Shown here: positions 7,488 to 15,696 of the stretch, one piece after another
Layout of the letters: every line of letters begins with the position of its first letter
Position numbering within the stretch: the stretch's first letter is position 1
Source of the DNA: Caldisphaera sp.
GTDB lineage: Archaea > Thermoproteota > Thermoprotei_A > Sulfolobales > Acidilobaceae
NCBI GenBank assembly: GCA_002877855.1
Contig: PNIA01000006.1
Coordinates: 1 to 29,178, forward strand
DNA length: 29,178 nt
Direction of reading: 5' to 3'
Notes under the pieces: generated by a model
Databases searched by the model: none
Seen by the model: the letters and a program-made list of their open reading frames with translations, nothing else
What the model was told of the DNA's origin: nothing
Position numbers and translations under genes: made by a program

Positions 7488-7495
7488 TTTTTATA
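7488..7495 (+). promoter_or_regulatory. TATA box for glutamate dehydrogenase
   Basis: TTTTTATA sits inside a short inverted repeat (AACCT and AGGTT). A transcript start about 26 bp downstream (near 7514-7518) would fall after the TTG at 7511. This supports the TTG at 7532 as the real start codon. Confidence 0.5.
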
Positions 7496-7531
7496 GGTTG
7501 AAAAATACTATTGTATCCTGAGGCGAGTATA

Positions 7532-8800
7532 TTGCCAGCTGGTAAAGATCCGTATGAGGAAGCAAAAAAGCAGTTAAGGCTCGCGGTTGATATTCTAGGC
7601 TTAAGTGAAGAAGAATATGAGATGCTTTCAACACCCGAAAGAATAGTTCAGGTAAAAATACCAGTTAAGATGGATAATGGTAAGCTCAGAATTTTTACCG
7701 GATGGAGGGTTCAACACAACAGCGCATTAGGGCCTTATAAGGGAGGGGTAAGATATCATCCAGAAACAAATTTAAGTGAAGTTATGGCACTTGCGATGTG
7801 GATGACATGGAAGAATTCATTAGCTGATATCCCATATGGAGGAGCAAAGGGGGGAATACAGGTAGATCCATTCCAATTAAGTGCAAGAGAGCTTGAAACA
7901 TTATCAAGAAAATATTTTGCAGGAATCAGCAAGTTTGTAGGTGTTGATAGAGATGTTCCTGCACCTGATGTGAATACTAATCCACAAACTATGGCATGGT
8001 TCTTGGACGAGTATTCAGGAAGATACGATTCCCAATTGTTTGGAGTAGTGACTGGTAAACCTTTAGAATTAGGCGGACTAAGGACCAGAATTTTCTCCAC
8101 AGGTTTAGGTGTAGCCAGTGTAGCAAGGGAGGCGGCAAAGAAATTATTTGGTGATATAGAAGGAAAAACTGTTGCTATACAAGGATTTGGTAATGTTGGT
8201 CTATATACATCAAAATTCCTTCATGAAATGGGCGCTAATATCATAGCAATAGCTGATGTTAAAGGTGGTATTTACAGTAGCAAAGGATTTAATCCTGATG
8301 AAATAAAAGGAACACTAGATAAAAAACACAGCATGTTTGTCGTTGATTATCCAAATTATGAAAAGAAAATATCAAACCAAGAATTATTGGAATTAGATGT
8401 TGATATTTTAGTTCCTGCAGCAATAGAAAACGTTATAACAGAAGAGAACGCACCACGCATTAAAGCTAGGTTGATAGTTGAAGGAGCTAATGGCCCAACA
8501 TCACCTGAAGCTGAAGAAATACTAACAAAGAGAGGGATAGTGATAGTACCAGATACGCTAGCAAACAGCGGTGGGGTAATAATGAGTCATATAGAGTGGG
8601 TTAACAACAGAATGGGTGGTTGGATAACTGAAGAAGAAGCAAAGAACAGATTAATAGAAAAAATGACTAACAATTTAAATATGATATGGAACTTCTGGGA
8701 AAATAAATTAGATCATGATAGGCACAATTTGAGAATGGCAGCTTATGGCATAGCCGTTGATAAAGTTGTAAGAGCTATGAAACTAAGAGGATGGATTTAA
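7532..8800 (+). CDS. gdhA: Glutamate dehydrogenase
   Basis: A 422-residue NAD(P)-dependent glutamate dehydrogenase that interconverts glutamate and 2-oxoglutarate plus ammonia; it would feed 2-oxoglutarate to the OFORs nearby. Visible are the substrate domain GWRVQHNSALGPYKGGVRYH, PYGGAKGG with catalytic K106, DVPAPD with D146, and the Rossmann motif GFGNVG (218-223) followed by ADVKGG. The length fits archaeal hexameric GDH (about 420). I prefer TTG 7532, with GAGGCGA upstream and a predicted transcript start after 7511; the TTG at 7511 would add seven residues. The cofactor preference is uncertain. Its 3' end overlaps the opposite NOG1-like gene by 18 bp. Confidence 0.95.
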   Translation: MPAGKDPYEEAKKQLRLAVDILGLSEEEYEMLSTPERIVQVKIPVKMDNGKLRIFTGWRVQHNSALGPYKGGVRYHPETNLSEVMALAMWMTWKNSLADIPYGGAKGGIQVDPFQLSARELETLSRKYFAGISKFVGVDRDVPAPDVNTNPQTMAWFLDEYSGRYDSQLFGVVTGKPLELGGLRTRIFSTGLGVASVAREAAKKLFGDIEGKTVAIQGFGNVGLYTSKFLHEMGANIIAIADVKGGIYSSKGFNPDEIKGTLDKKHSMFVVDYPNYEKKISNQELLELDVDILVPAAIENVITEENAPRIKARLIVEGANGPTSPEAEEILTKRGIVIVPDTLANSGGVIMSHIEWVNNRMGGWITEEEAKNRLIEKMTNNLNMIWNFWENKLDHDRHNLRMAAYGIAVDKVVRAMKLRGWI

Positions 8801-9808
8801 ATAGGTTATTATATTTTTTAATATATTGATTGAATCCTCTTTGTTTTTTAAAGAGGCTTTAAAAATATTATTTATGTCTATACCTAAATTATCTATAAGG
8901 TGCTTTATTTCTTCTTCGACTTTATCAATAATTTCTGAGTTTAACGAATCTATTTTGTTGATTACAATATAAATTTGTTTATTAGCAATTAAATCTTTAA
9001 TTTCTTTTATTATATCTACTTGATTTTTTATATCCATATATGCACCTTCTGCTGGATCTAATATAAATAAAACAATCCCATCTAGGAACTTTAATGCTGA
9101 TATCGCTTGTCTTTCCACTTTATTCATTTGATCTAATGGTCTATCAAGCAATCCTGGGGTATCGATAATTTGAATTAGCTCGTTACCAGTTTTATAATGA
9201 CCTATAATTATCTTCTTTGTAGTAAATGGGTAAGAAGCTATTTCAGGCTTAGCAGAGCTAACGTTTGAAACAAATGTCGATTTGCCAGCATTTGGTGGGC
9301 CAGAAACTATTATAGTCTTTCTATTGACCATTATACCAGGTAGATCATTCAAAAAAATAATTAAATTTTTTAGGTACTCTAATGATTTTGAGCATCTTTT
9401 TATATAAGATAGCATCCTACCCCTAGCTTCCCTTGCAACAATTTTAATTTCTTTTGGATTATCAGCTGCTAACACATTGTTTCTATAATTTATCCAAATT
9501 TCCTTGGCATTTTTTCTGGCCTTTTTGATACAATTAATAGATTTAACTATTTCTTTTTTATCAAAATTTATTTCTATGAGACCCCAATAGAAAGGGTGTA
9601 TTTTTTCTAGTATTTTTCCTAATTTTATAGCTTGAATAGTTTTTGAATTAATTATGTTATAGGTTAATTCAATTGACTTTATTTCTTTCTCATAAAGCTT
9701 TCCTTTCTTCTTCGGATATCTAGATTTAATTTTCTCTATAATTTCATCATATAATGATATATGAATTTCTTTTATAGATTTCGAAGGATCTGTGTCGAAA
9801 CTTTCCAT
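8783..9808 (-). CDS. NOG1-family GTPase
   Basis: A 341-residue GTPase of the Obg/NOG1 group, expected to act in large-subunit ribosome assembly. A helical, lysine-rich N-terminal domain (about 1-160) precedes the G domain. The motifs are G1 GPPNAGKST (about 170-178), a G2 threonine in YPFTTKK, G3 DTPGL, G4 NKID and a G5-like ASL. I prefer ATG 9808, with GAGG 6 nt upstream; ATG 9820 would add MRID. It overlaps glutamate dehydrogenase tail to tail by 18 bp. Upstream, the TFB-like gene on the same strand ends 54 bp before its start, so the two may be co-transcribed. Confidence 0.9.
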   Translation of the reverse strand: MESFDTDPSKSIKEIHISLYDEIIEKIKSRYPKKKGKLYEKEIKSIELTYNIINSKTIQAIKLGKILEKIHPFYWGLIEINFDKKEIVKSINCIKKARKNAKEIWINYRNNVLAADNPKEIKIVAREARGRMLSYIKRCSKSLEYLKNLIIFLNDLPGIMVNRKTIIVSGPPNAGKSTFVSNVSSAKPEIASYPFTTKKIIIGHYKTGNELIQIIDTPGLLDRPLDQMNKVERQAISALKFLDGIVLFILDPAEGAYMDIKNQVDIIKEIKDLIANKQIYIVINKIDSLNSEIIDKVEEEIKHLIDNLGIDINNIFKASLKNKEDSINILKNIITYLNPSS

Positions 9809-9862
9809 ATCAATCCTCATATATTAGTTATGATGAAACCTTATTAGTTTTTTTAACATCTT

Positions 9863-10453
9863 TTAAGGTTTGCTTTTTAAATTATTTTCTATAACATGAG
9901 CTAATTCAGCAATATAGTTATCAAGAGTTTTTCTTTGTTTATATAAAATATTTTTTAATGTATATTTAGAAATTCCGAGTTCTTTAGATACCAAATTTAT
10001 TGAATGCATCTTTGAATAGTTATAAGATCTGTATAGCGCATATAATGCTATAGCATGTTTATTCCTTTTTGTTCTAGATTTTAATGTAGGATAATTCTGT
10101 AATATCTGATAAGAAATTTTAAAATCTTTATTGTTTTCAATCTTGTTAAGCTTTTGGTCTATGATAGAGCTTATGCTTATTTTCCCATGATTTAATTTTA
10201 AAATCTTACCTCTTTTGATTATTTTTGGTGAAATATTCTCAATATTTCTTTCAATATTTCTTTGTGGCTTTATATTTTCACTTCTTGTTAGAGGATTATA
10301 TTTTTTAGTTCTATTATCTTCTTTTTTTATGTACATAGAATCATCATAAATACTTTCTAGTACTGCCCCACAGTCTTTACAGACTAAATGACCCAATTCG
10401 TGATCCCAAATTATATTTGTCGAGCCACAATACTTACACCTTATATAGTTCAT
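9863..10453 (-). CDS. Short TFB-like protein with TFIIB-type zinc ribbon
   Basis: A 196-residue protein beginning with a TFIIB-type zinc ribbon: C6-x2-C9 and C25-x2-C28 in RCKYCGS and LVCKDCGAVL. A polar Asn/Lys/Ile-rich linker (about 35-110) follows, and then one helical module (about 110-190) with a helix-turn-helix-like SKELGISKYTLKNIL. A normal archaeal TFB has about 300 residues with two cyclin folds, so this is about two-thirds length with room for only one. It may be a TFB paralogue that modulates initiation, comparable in size to Tfb3 of Sulfolobales, but orthology is not shown. ATG 10453 has GGTG 7 nt upstream. A TATA-like element lies near 10484-10495. Confidence 0.75.
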   Translation of the reverse strand: MNYIRCKYCGSTNIIWDHELGHLVCKDCGAVLESIYDDSMYIKKEDNRTKKYNPLTRSENIKPQRNIERNIENISPKIIKRGKILKLNHGKISISSIIDQKLNKIENNKDFKISYQILQNYPTLKSRTKRNKHAIALYALYRSYNYSKMHSINLVSKELGISKYTLKNILYKQRKTLDNYIAELAHVIENNLKSKP

Positions 10454-10538
10454 CAGTAAACACCAAGTTTTAAAGGCTTAGATATTTAATTAGTAGAGCG
10501 TTATCATAGATATCTTATCAGGGACTCTTCTTTTAACA

Positions 10539-10547
10539 TTTATATAT
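10539..10547 (+). promoter_or_regulatory. TATA box between the TFB-like and xerA genes
   Basis: TTTATATAT is centred 26 bp before an ATG at 10569 that opens a 23-codon reading frame. It could drive that leaderless mini-ORF, a small RNA, or xerA with a leader of about 130 nt. Confidence 0.4.
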
Positions 10548-10568
10548 CTAATTAAAATTAATTCTTAT

Positions 10569-10640
10569 ATGGATCCTTTTTATTTTCTTATTAAAAGAAT
10601 TGAAAGGAAAAATTTAATGTTATCCTTAAAAATAATGTAA
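10569..10640 (+). CDS. Possible leaderless 23-residue peptide
   Basis: An ATG lies exactly at the position where transcription should begin from the TATA box at 10539-10547. It opens a frame of 23 codons (MDPFYFLIKRIERKN then LMLSLKIM) ending in TAA at 10638-10640. There is no family match, and the composition is basic and hydrophobic. Chance occurrence is quite possible in such A+T-rich DNA. Confidence 0.2.
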   Translation: MDPFYFLIKRIERKNLMLSLKIM

Positions 10641-10698
10641 TACTATCTAGTACTGCTTTACTTTTTTATGTAACAAATAAGTCAAATAGGGATATGTA

Positions 10699-11643
10699 TT
10701 GTCAAAGATAAGTATACCAAAAATTAAAATATCAAACATAACTATTGAAGAAGCATCTAGATTGTTTCTTCAAGAATTGGAAGCTTCTGGAGCATCTCAA
10801 CATACAATTAAATCGTACAGAGCAGCTATTAAGCAGTTTATAAATTTTATTGGAAATAATAAAAAAATTGATCAAATAAACGATGAGAATTATTTACAAT
10901 GGATTAGTTTTGTAAGAAAGCATGGGTTTGCAAACTCGAAAAATGGCAAAAATTTTGAAGTCACTATACACTATTATTCTATATTTGTCAGAAGATTTTT
11001 GGTTTGGCTAGGTTTAAATGAAAACATACCAGTAATGAATGCAAGGAAGCAGTCCTTTAGCTATGCATTAACATGGGAAGAAGTTGGTAGGCTTGTTAAT
11101 TCAATAAGGGATTTAGATGATTTATTAATAATTTCAATAATGACAGAGACAGGGATTAGAGTTAGAGAACTCTTAAATTTAAGATGGGATGATATAGATT
11201 TTCAATCAGGCCAAATTAGGATTTTGGGAAAGTACAATAAAGAAAGGATCGTATTTATGGGGCCTATTAGTAAGCAGGCTTTGCAAACAGCATATTCTAT
11301 ATATGGTAATAAAAGGCAAAACATAATAGGTATGACATACCAAGCTGTATATAAAAGGCTAAAAAGCTTGGCTATTAGAGCCAATTTAGATCCAAGAAAA
11401 ATAAGACCTCACGTACTGAGACATACCTTTGCTACAGAAGCTTTGAGAAGAGGGATGAGCTTACCTGTTTTACAAAGATTGTTAGGGCATAGTGATATAA
11501 AGGTAACTCAGTTGTATTTGCATTTAGTAAATGATGATATGAGAAGAGAATATAGTAGATTATTTGATCAAAATAATTATGAGTATTTAGATCAGAACAA
11601 ACAGATGCATTATAGTTATAATAGAGGAATGGCTAGGATTTAA
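10699..11643 (+). CDS. xerA: Tyrosine recombinase XerA
   Basis: A 314-residue tyrosine recombinase. Residues about 12-105 are the SAM-like core-binding domain, and about 122-285 the catalytic domain. The catalytic residues are all visible: R154 (TGIRVRELL), K178 (GKYNKE), H238 and R241 (HVLRHTF), H264 (LGHSDI) and Y273 (TQLYLHL). Archaeal XerA resolves chromosome dimers at a dif site. No attachment site or phage genes are nearby, so a housekeeping role is more likely than an integrase. The start is TTG 10699 with GGGAT just upstream; the ATG at 10694 hits a stop. The last 11 bp overlap the opposing PadR gene. Confidence 0.93.
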   Translation: MSKISIPKIKISNITIEEASRLFLQELEASGASQHTIKSYRAAIKQFINFIGNNKKIDQINDENYLQWISFVRKHGFANSKNGKNFEVTIHYYSIFVRRFLVWLGLNENIPVMNARKQSFSYALTWEEVGRLVNSIRDLDDLLIISIMTETGIRVRELLNLRWDDIDFQSGQIRILGKYNKERIVFMGPISKQALQTAYSIYGNKRQNIIGMTYQAVYKRLKSLAIRANLDPRKIRPHVLRHTFATEALRRGMSLPVLQRLLGHSDIKVTQLYLHLVNDDMRREYSRLFDQNNYEYLDQNKQMHYSYNRGMARI

Positions 11644-12097
11644 GGTTCAATATATGGTCTATTCTTTCTTTTAGTTTCTTTAAACTTTCCTTATATATAG
11701 ATAGCATGTCTTTGTTTTCCTTGATTAAGTTTTCCAATATATCTAAATAGCTATTGATATTTTCTATCATAAAAGATGGATCCGGGGAAACATAAAAAGC
11801 CATCCAGGTTGCCTTAACAAATTCCTTGCCTTCATCCGTAAGCTTATATTTACCATCATCTCCTTTAACAATTAATCCTTCATCCGTAAGCTCGTATAAT
11901 ATTGGATACAAACTGCCTGGAGATGGTCTCCAATTGCCCATAGTAGATATTTGTATTTCATTCATTAGTTCAACTCCATTCATTGGTTTTTTAGATAACA
12001 AAAATAGTATCATTGGTCTTAGCCAACCTCTGTGTCTCCATGCTCTGGCCCAACTTGGTGTTCTTCTTCTGTAAAAGTCCCAGCCTGACCACGACAT
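11633..12097 (-). CDS. PadR-family transcriptional regulator
   Basis: A 154-residue PadR-type winged-helix regulator. The first 26 residues are rich in Trp and Arg (SWSGWDFYRRR, then SWARAWRHRGW). The winged helix follows (about 27-98), with the family marks RPSPGSLYPILYELTDEGLI and YKLTDEG, and then a helical dimerisation arm to the end. I chose ATG 12097 because AGGAGG lies 9 nt upstream; the frame is open to an ATG at 12181, but that has no ribosome site and the extension resembles no PadR. It faces away from the OFOR operon across a shared 318-bp region, so it could control that operon, though this is inference. Confidence 0.88.
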   Translation of the reverse strand: MSWSGWDFYRRRTPSWARAWRHRGWLRPMILFLLSKKPMNGVELMNEIQISTMGNWRPSPGSLYPILYELTDEGLIVKGDDGKYKLTDEGKEFVKATWMAFYVSPDPSFMIENINSYLDILENLIKENKDMLSIYKESLKKLKERIDHILNLKS

Positions 12098-12415
12098 TTT
12101 TTGTTTCCTCCTATCATATATTGCTGTATTTTCTGAATTCTTAAGGATTGCAGAATAGGTAGAGAACAAATTTAATGGCAATAAATAGCGTTAACTCTAA
12201 AGTTTAGAACAAAGATTCCATAATGAAAGATTTAATTTCAATGATAGTGAATTTTTTGATAAAAATTGCTTAAGTTTTTTTGCATAATAAAAACCATAGT
12301 CTCTCTTTTATGATATAAAAATTGTAAAATATGTTCGTATAATCAGAATCGATACAAGTTTATTTTATATATATAAAAAGTCCTATTATAATTTGTAAAA
12401 AGGGTGTGACCAAAC
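12098..12415. other. 318-bp region between PadR and the OFOR operon
   Basis: This region holds the promoter of the OFOR operon on its right side. It also contains an A+T palindrome TTTTATGATATAAAA (12306-12320) that could be an operator but is also expected by chance at this composition. The left part (12098-12181) is an open N-terminal extension of the PadR frame that I regard as non-coding. No typical PadR half-site pair (ATGT and ACAT) was found by eye. Confidence 0.4.
12363..12380 (+). promoter_or_regulatory. TATA box for the OFOR-1 operon
   Basis: TTTTATATATATAAAAAG is the strongest TATA-like element in the window. It predicts transcription from about 12397-12400. The short leader carries GGGTGTGA, 6 nt before the TTG start at 12416. 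Confidence 0.6.
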
Positions 12416-14353
12416 TTGAGCGAAGAAGTTGATCTCTCAGTAATGATCGGTGGTCCACAAGGTGGTGGAATAGAATCTTCAGGTCAGATGCTAATTAGAA
12501 CATTTATGATAAAGGGATACGATGTTTTCGGTATCAGAGAGTATCATAGTAATATAATGGGAGCGCACAGTTATTATAATGTTAGAGTTAAGATGAACAG
12601 ACCAAGAAGTGTGAGATTACCAGTAGATAGTTTGTTGGCATTAGATGCAGAAACAATATTTACACATTATAATGAAGTTTCTCCGAAAAGTTTTGTAATT
12701 TACGATACAGACATACTAAATACTCGTATGGAAAAAATTGCACCTATGGAACCAGAAGTAAAAGAAAGAGTAGAAAAAAACCTTAAGGGGCTAGGAGTAG
12801 AACCTGTAGTTTCTGATGTTATAAAATATCTATCAGGTCAAGGTGTAAGAACTATTGGCTTACCATTAAAAAATTTGTTAAAAACGACTGCAGAAAAATT
12901 AAAGACAAATGTCGTTTCTGTAGCAAAAACAGTTAACACAATGAGTATAACTGCTTCTGTTGCATTATTAGGGATTGACGTTGAAACCGTTGCAAAATCA
13001 ATAAACTACTATTTTGCAGGCAGAAAATCAATAATAGATTCAAATGTGATGGCAGCGAGCGTGGCTTATGAGTATGTTAAAGAAAATTTTGGCATGGGAA
13101 AGCCAATTCCAGATGGACCAAACCGAAATAGAATAAGGATGGTTGCGACAGGAAATGATATAGTTGCTATGGGCAAATTGGCAGGTGGACTTACTTTAGA
13201 AACTTATTATCCAATTACTCCGGCACAAGACGAAGCTTTTTATCTTGGAGATCACAGGCATTTCAAACTTGATGAATGGTCAGCAAAAGAATTAGGTGTT
13301 GATAAACTAGGTGTATTATCTTTCCAGGCAGAGGATGAGTTAGCGGCTTTAAATATGGCAATAGGTGGTGCATTAGCCGGTGCTAGAACAGCAACAACAA
13401 CGAGTGGTCCTGGTCTTTCTTTAATGAGTGAAGCAATAAGCTTTGCAGTAATGATCGAGGCACCTGTCGTTATAACAGTTTGGATGAGAGCTGGCCCAAG
13501 TACAGGTGAGGCAACTAGACAAGGACAACAAGATTTATTGCATTCAATATTTGCAGGTCATGGAGATACTCCAAAAATAGTTATTGCAAGTGGTGATCAT
13601 ATAGAAGCATATTATGATACTATAAGGGCATTGAACTGGGCAGAGAGGTATCAAACACCTGTAATTCATTTAGTAGATAAATATCTTGCTTCTAGTATGA
13701 TGAGCTTCGACAGTGAAGATGTAGATCCTCAATTAATCCCCATTGATAGAGGAAAATTTGTATTAGATGAAGGTCATGAGGAATATAAAAGATATGAAAT
13801 AACAGACGATTATATAAGTCCAAGAGCTCCTCTAGGGAAAAGATTAATGTGGGTTAGTAGCTTGGCACACAATGAGTATGGAATGCAAACTGAGGATCCA
13901 TATACTAGAGAAAAGATGTTATTAAAAATAGTTAAAAAATTTGAAATAGCAGAAAAAGAAATACCTGATAGCGTTAAAGCTTCATTATATGGAGATCTCG
14001 ATTCTAAGATTACTATAGTTTCCTGGGGATCAGCTAAAGGTCCTATATTGGATGCTTTGAATTTATTAGAAAAAGATGGAATAAAAGCCAAGTTATTACA
14101 CTTAAGGGTTATGTCGCCTTTCCCCAAAGAACTTGTTTCAAAGATTTTAAATTCTTCTGATGTAGTAATAGACGTAGAGGCAAACGCCATGTCCCAATTG
14201 GCTATGGCTATTAGGATGTACACTGGATATGAAATAAAGAAAAAGATAGTTAAATTAACTGGGAGGACTATTATGGAACATGAGGCGTATAAGGCGATAA
14301 AGGCTATGATAGAGAAAAATGAAGATTTTAAGGTGATAAATGATGGTGCATAA
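12416..14353 (+). CDS. 2-oxoacid:ferredoxin oxidoreductase alpha subunit, copy 1
   Basis: A 645-residue fused gamma-alpha subunit of a two-subunit OFOR, which converts a 2-oxoacid plus CoA to acyl-CoA and CO2 while reducing ferredoxin. The gamma domain (about 1-215) opens with MIGGPQGGGIES. The alpha domain follows, with the signature YPITP at 265-269, the AEDELAALNMAIGGALAGAR stretch and TTTSGPGLSLM. The length matches crenarchaeal OFOR alpha (about 630). The substrate (pyruvate, 2-oxoglutarate or broad) cannot be fixed by eye. The start is TTG with GGGTGTGA upstream. The last codons overlap the beta gene by 11 bp, so the two are translationally coupled. Confidence 0.95.
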   Translation: MSEEVDLSVMIGGPQGGGIESSGQMLIRTFMIKGYDVFGIREYHSNIMGAHSYYNVRVKMNRPRSVRLPVDSLLALDAETIFTHYNEVSPKSFVIYDTDILNTRMEKIAPMEPEVKERVEKNLKGLGVEPVVSDVIKYLSGQGVRTIGLPLKNLLKTTAEKLKTNVVSVAKTVNTMSITASVALLGIDVETVAKSINYYFAGRKSIIDSNVMAASVAYEYVKENFGMGKPIPDGPNRNRIRMVATGNDIVAMGKLAGGLTLETYYPITPAQDEAFYLGDHRHFKLDEWSAKELGVDKLGVLSFQAEDELAALNMAIGGALAGARTATTTSGPGLSLMSEAISFAVMIEAPVVITVWMRAGPSTGEATRQGQQDLLHSIFAGHGDTPKIVIASGDHIEAYYDTIRALNWAERYQTPVIHLVDKYLASSMMSFDSEDVDPQLIPIDRGKFVLDEGHEEYKRYEITDDYISPRAPLGKRLMWVSSLAHNEYGMQTEDPYTREKMLLKIVKKFEIAEKEIPDSVKASLYGDLDSKITIVSWGSAKGPILDALNLLEKDGIKAKLLHLRVMSPFPKELVSKILNSSDVVIDVEANAMSQLAMAIRMYTGYEIKKKIVKLTGRTIMEHEAYKAIKAMIEKNEDFKVINDGA

Positions 14354-15275
14354 TTGGTCTGATTATAAAAGTAATGCCTGGGTTCAATGGTGCCCTGCCT
14401 GTGGTAACTTTGGTATATTAACAGCAATACAAAGAGCCTTTGCAGATTTAGATCTATCTCCAGAAAAAACAACAGTAGTATCGGGCATAGGGTGTTCAAG
14501 CAGAATACCATATTATTTGAAAACTTCTAACGTGCATTCATTACATGGTAGACCTATACCAGTAGCTGAAGGTATTAAACTAGCAAATCCGGAGCAAACC
14601 GTTATAGTGGCAAGCGGAGATGGAGATTTATTGGGTATAGGAGCAGGCCATTTCGTTGCATTGGGAAGAAGAAATTTGCAAATAACTGTTATTCTACATG
14701 ATAACCAAGTATATGGATTAACAAAAGGTCAGGCAGCACCAACCCTACCTTTATGGGTTAAGACTAAAGCTTTAGATTCTCCAAACATACAAACTCAGAT
14801 AAATCCGCCTTTGTTGGCATTTGCAAGCGGTTATACTTTTATAGCAAGGGCATATGCATACCACATCGACCAATTAAGAGAATTAATTAAAGCTGGTATA
14901 CAGCACAAGGGAACAGCATTAATTGATGTTTTACAGCCATGTCCAACTTATAATGATATAATGACAAAGGAATGGTATGAAAAGAGAATTTATTATCTAA
15001 ATACAGAAGATCCTTCATGGGATCCTACTATAGCTTCCCAAGAAGACTTTGATAGAAAATCATCAAAAATTTTAGAAAAAATGACAGAATGGGGAGAAAG
15101 GATACCGCTCGGAATATTCTACAGAAATATATCAATAGAACCAATGGAAAGTAGAATAGAGAAAATACTACCCGGCTATCTGCAATATCCGCCAGCAAAA
15201 AGACCAATAGAGATTAAATCGAAGGCATTAGTTCACCCGTTTACGGAATTTAAGGATAGATTGGTTCAAACATAA
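14343..15275 (+). CDS. 2-oxoacid:ferredoxin oxidoreductase beta subunit, copy 1
   Basis: A 310-residue TPP- and iron-sulfur-containing beta subunit. The four [4Fe-4S] cysteines are C17 and C20 (WCPACG), C51 (GIGCSS) and C200 (QPCPTY). The TPP/Mg motif is GDGD (92-95) with the downstream N121 in [13 protein letters not shown] prefer ATG 14343, with GGTGAT 5 nt upstream; ATG 14340 leaves only 2 nt. It overlaps the alpha gene by 11 bp. Two stretches around the TPP site are identical at DNA level to the second beta gene (see the repeat entries). Confidence 0.95.
   Translation: MVHNWSDYKSNAWVQWCPACGNFGILTAIQRAFADLDLSPEKTTVVSGIGCSSRIPYYLKTSNVHSLHGRPIPVAEGIKLANPEQTVIVASGDGDLLGIGAGHFVALGRRNLQITVILHDNQVYGLTKGQAAPTLPLWVKTKALDSPNIQTQINPPLLAFASGYTFIARAYAYHIDQLRELIKAGIQHKGTALIDVLQPCPTYNDIMTKEWYEKRIYYLNTEDPSWDPTIASQEDFDRKSSKILEKMTEWGERIPLGIFYRNISIEPMESRIEKILPGYLQYPPAKRPIEIKSKALVHPFTEFKDRLVQT
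14616..14743 (+). repeat. DNA shared with OFOR-2 beta (conversion tract candidate)
   Basis: 60 bp (14616-14675) and 47 bp (14697-14743) are identical to 19740-19799 and 19821-19867 in the second beta gene. The 21 bp between them differ at 9 positions. All 35 complete codons in the two blocks match, including synonymous positions. They encode the TPP-binding region. Confidence 0.9.
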
Positions 15276-15290
15276 CTATGGTAATTTATC

Positions 15291-15599
15291 ATGAGCTATT
15301 ATATCAATGCTACAGACCTTGAAACAGGAGAAATAATGGTTTCAATAGCAGATAAAGAGATAATAGGACATAAATTTTCTAGCGGAGATGGATTAGTAAT
15401 CGATGTTTCACCCATATTTTATGGTAATAAGCTGGCAGATGATGAAGAAGCATTATTATACATGAAATCCGCCGATATCTTAATTTTAACAGGTAAAAGA
15501 ATAGTTGATAAGGCAATAAAAGAAGGCATAGTAAATCCAGATTCGGTTTTGGAAATTGATGGAGTTAAGCATGTACAGGTATTTAAGTTTTCATTTTAG
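15291..15599 (+). CDS. DUF424 domain protein
   Basis: A 102-residue protein of the archaeal DUF424 (COG2412) family, whose function is unknown. Recognisable parts are the start region TDLETGEIMVSIADKE, the central GDGLVIDVSPIFYG and the C-terminal helix-strand ADILILTGKRIVDKAIKEGIVN. It begins 15 bp after the OFOR-1 beta stop with only a weak ribosome site (GGTAAT), so it is probably part of that transcript. Elsewhere DUF424 genes are often near translation genes; here it lies with redox genes. T-rich DNA follows at 15647-15662. Confidence 0.82.
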   Translation: MSYYINATDLETGEIMVSIADKEIIGHKFSSGDGLVIDVSPIFYGNKLADDEEALLYMKSADILILTGKRIVDKAIKEGIVNPDSVLEIDGVKHVQVFKFSF

Positions 15600-15696
15600 A
15601 AGGTATTTTTAAATACTTGATTTATTAATATTATAAACCCTACATGTTTTTATTTTTATTTCTCCTGATTAATATGTTTTATATAGGTGAGAAGAA

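Noticed and set aside
7486..7500. Short inverted repeat AACCT/AGGTT around the gdhA TATA box as an operator
   Set aside because: Five-base arms around a TATA element are too short to separate from chance.
10501..10525. Sequence around AGATATCT upstream of xerA as a possible dif site
   Set aside because: The inverted arms are too short and I see no match to the two-arm layout of archaeal dif sites.
12098..12181. Longer PadR reading frame starting at ATG 12181
   Set aside because: The ATG at 12097 has an AGGAGG site and gives a standard PadR; the 28-residue extension has no ribosome site.
3718..12216. GTTTAGAACAAAGAT occurring at 3718-3732 and 12202-12216
   Set aside because: At this base composition a few 15-bp matches are expected by chance in a window of this size, and the flanks do not match.
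13810..14511. A 233-codon open frame on the minus strand opposite the OFOR-1 alpha/beta junction
   Set aside because: It lies wholly opposite two well-supported genes, its protein is a low-complexity hydrophobic translation of their antisense, and no ribosome site or promoter supports it.
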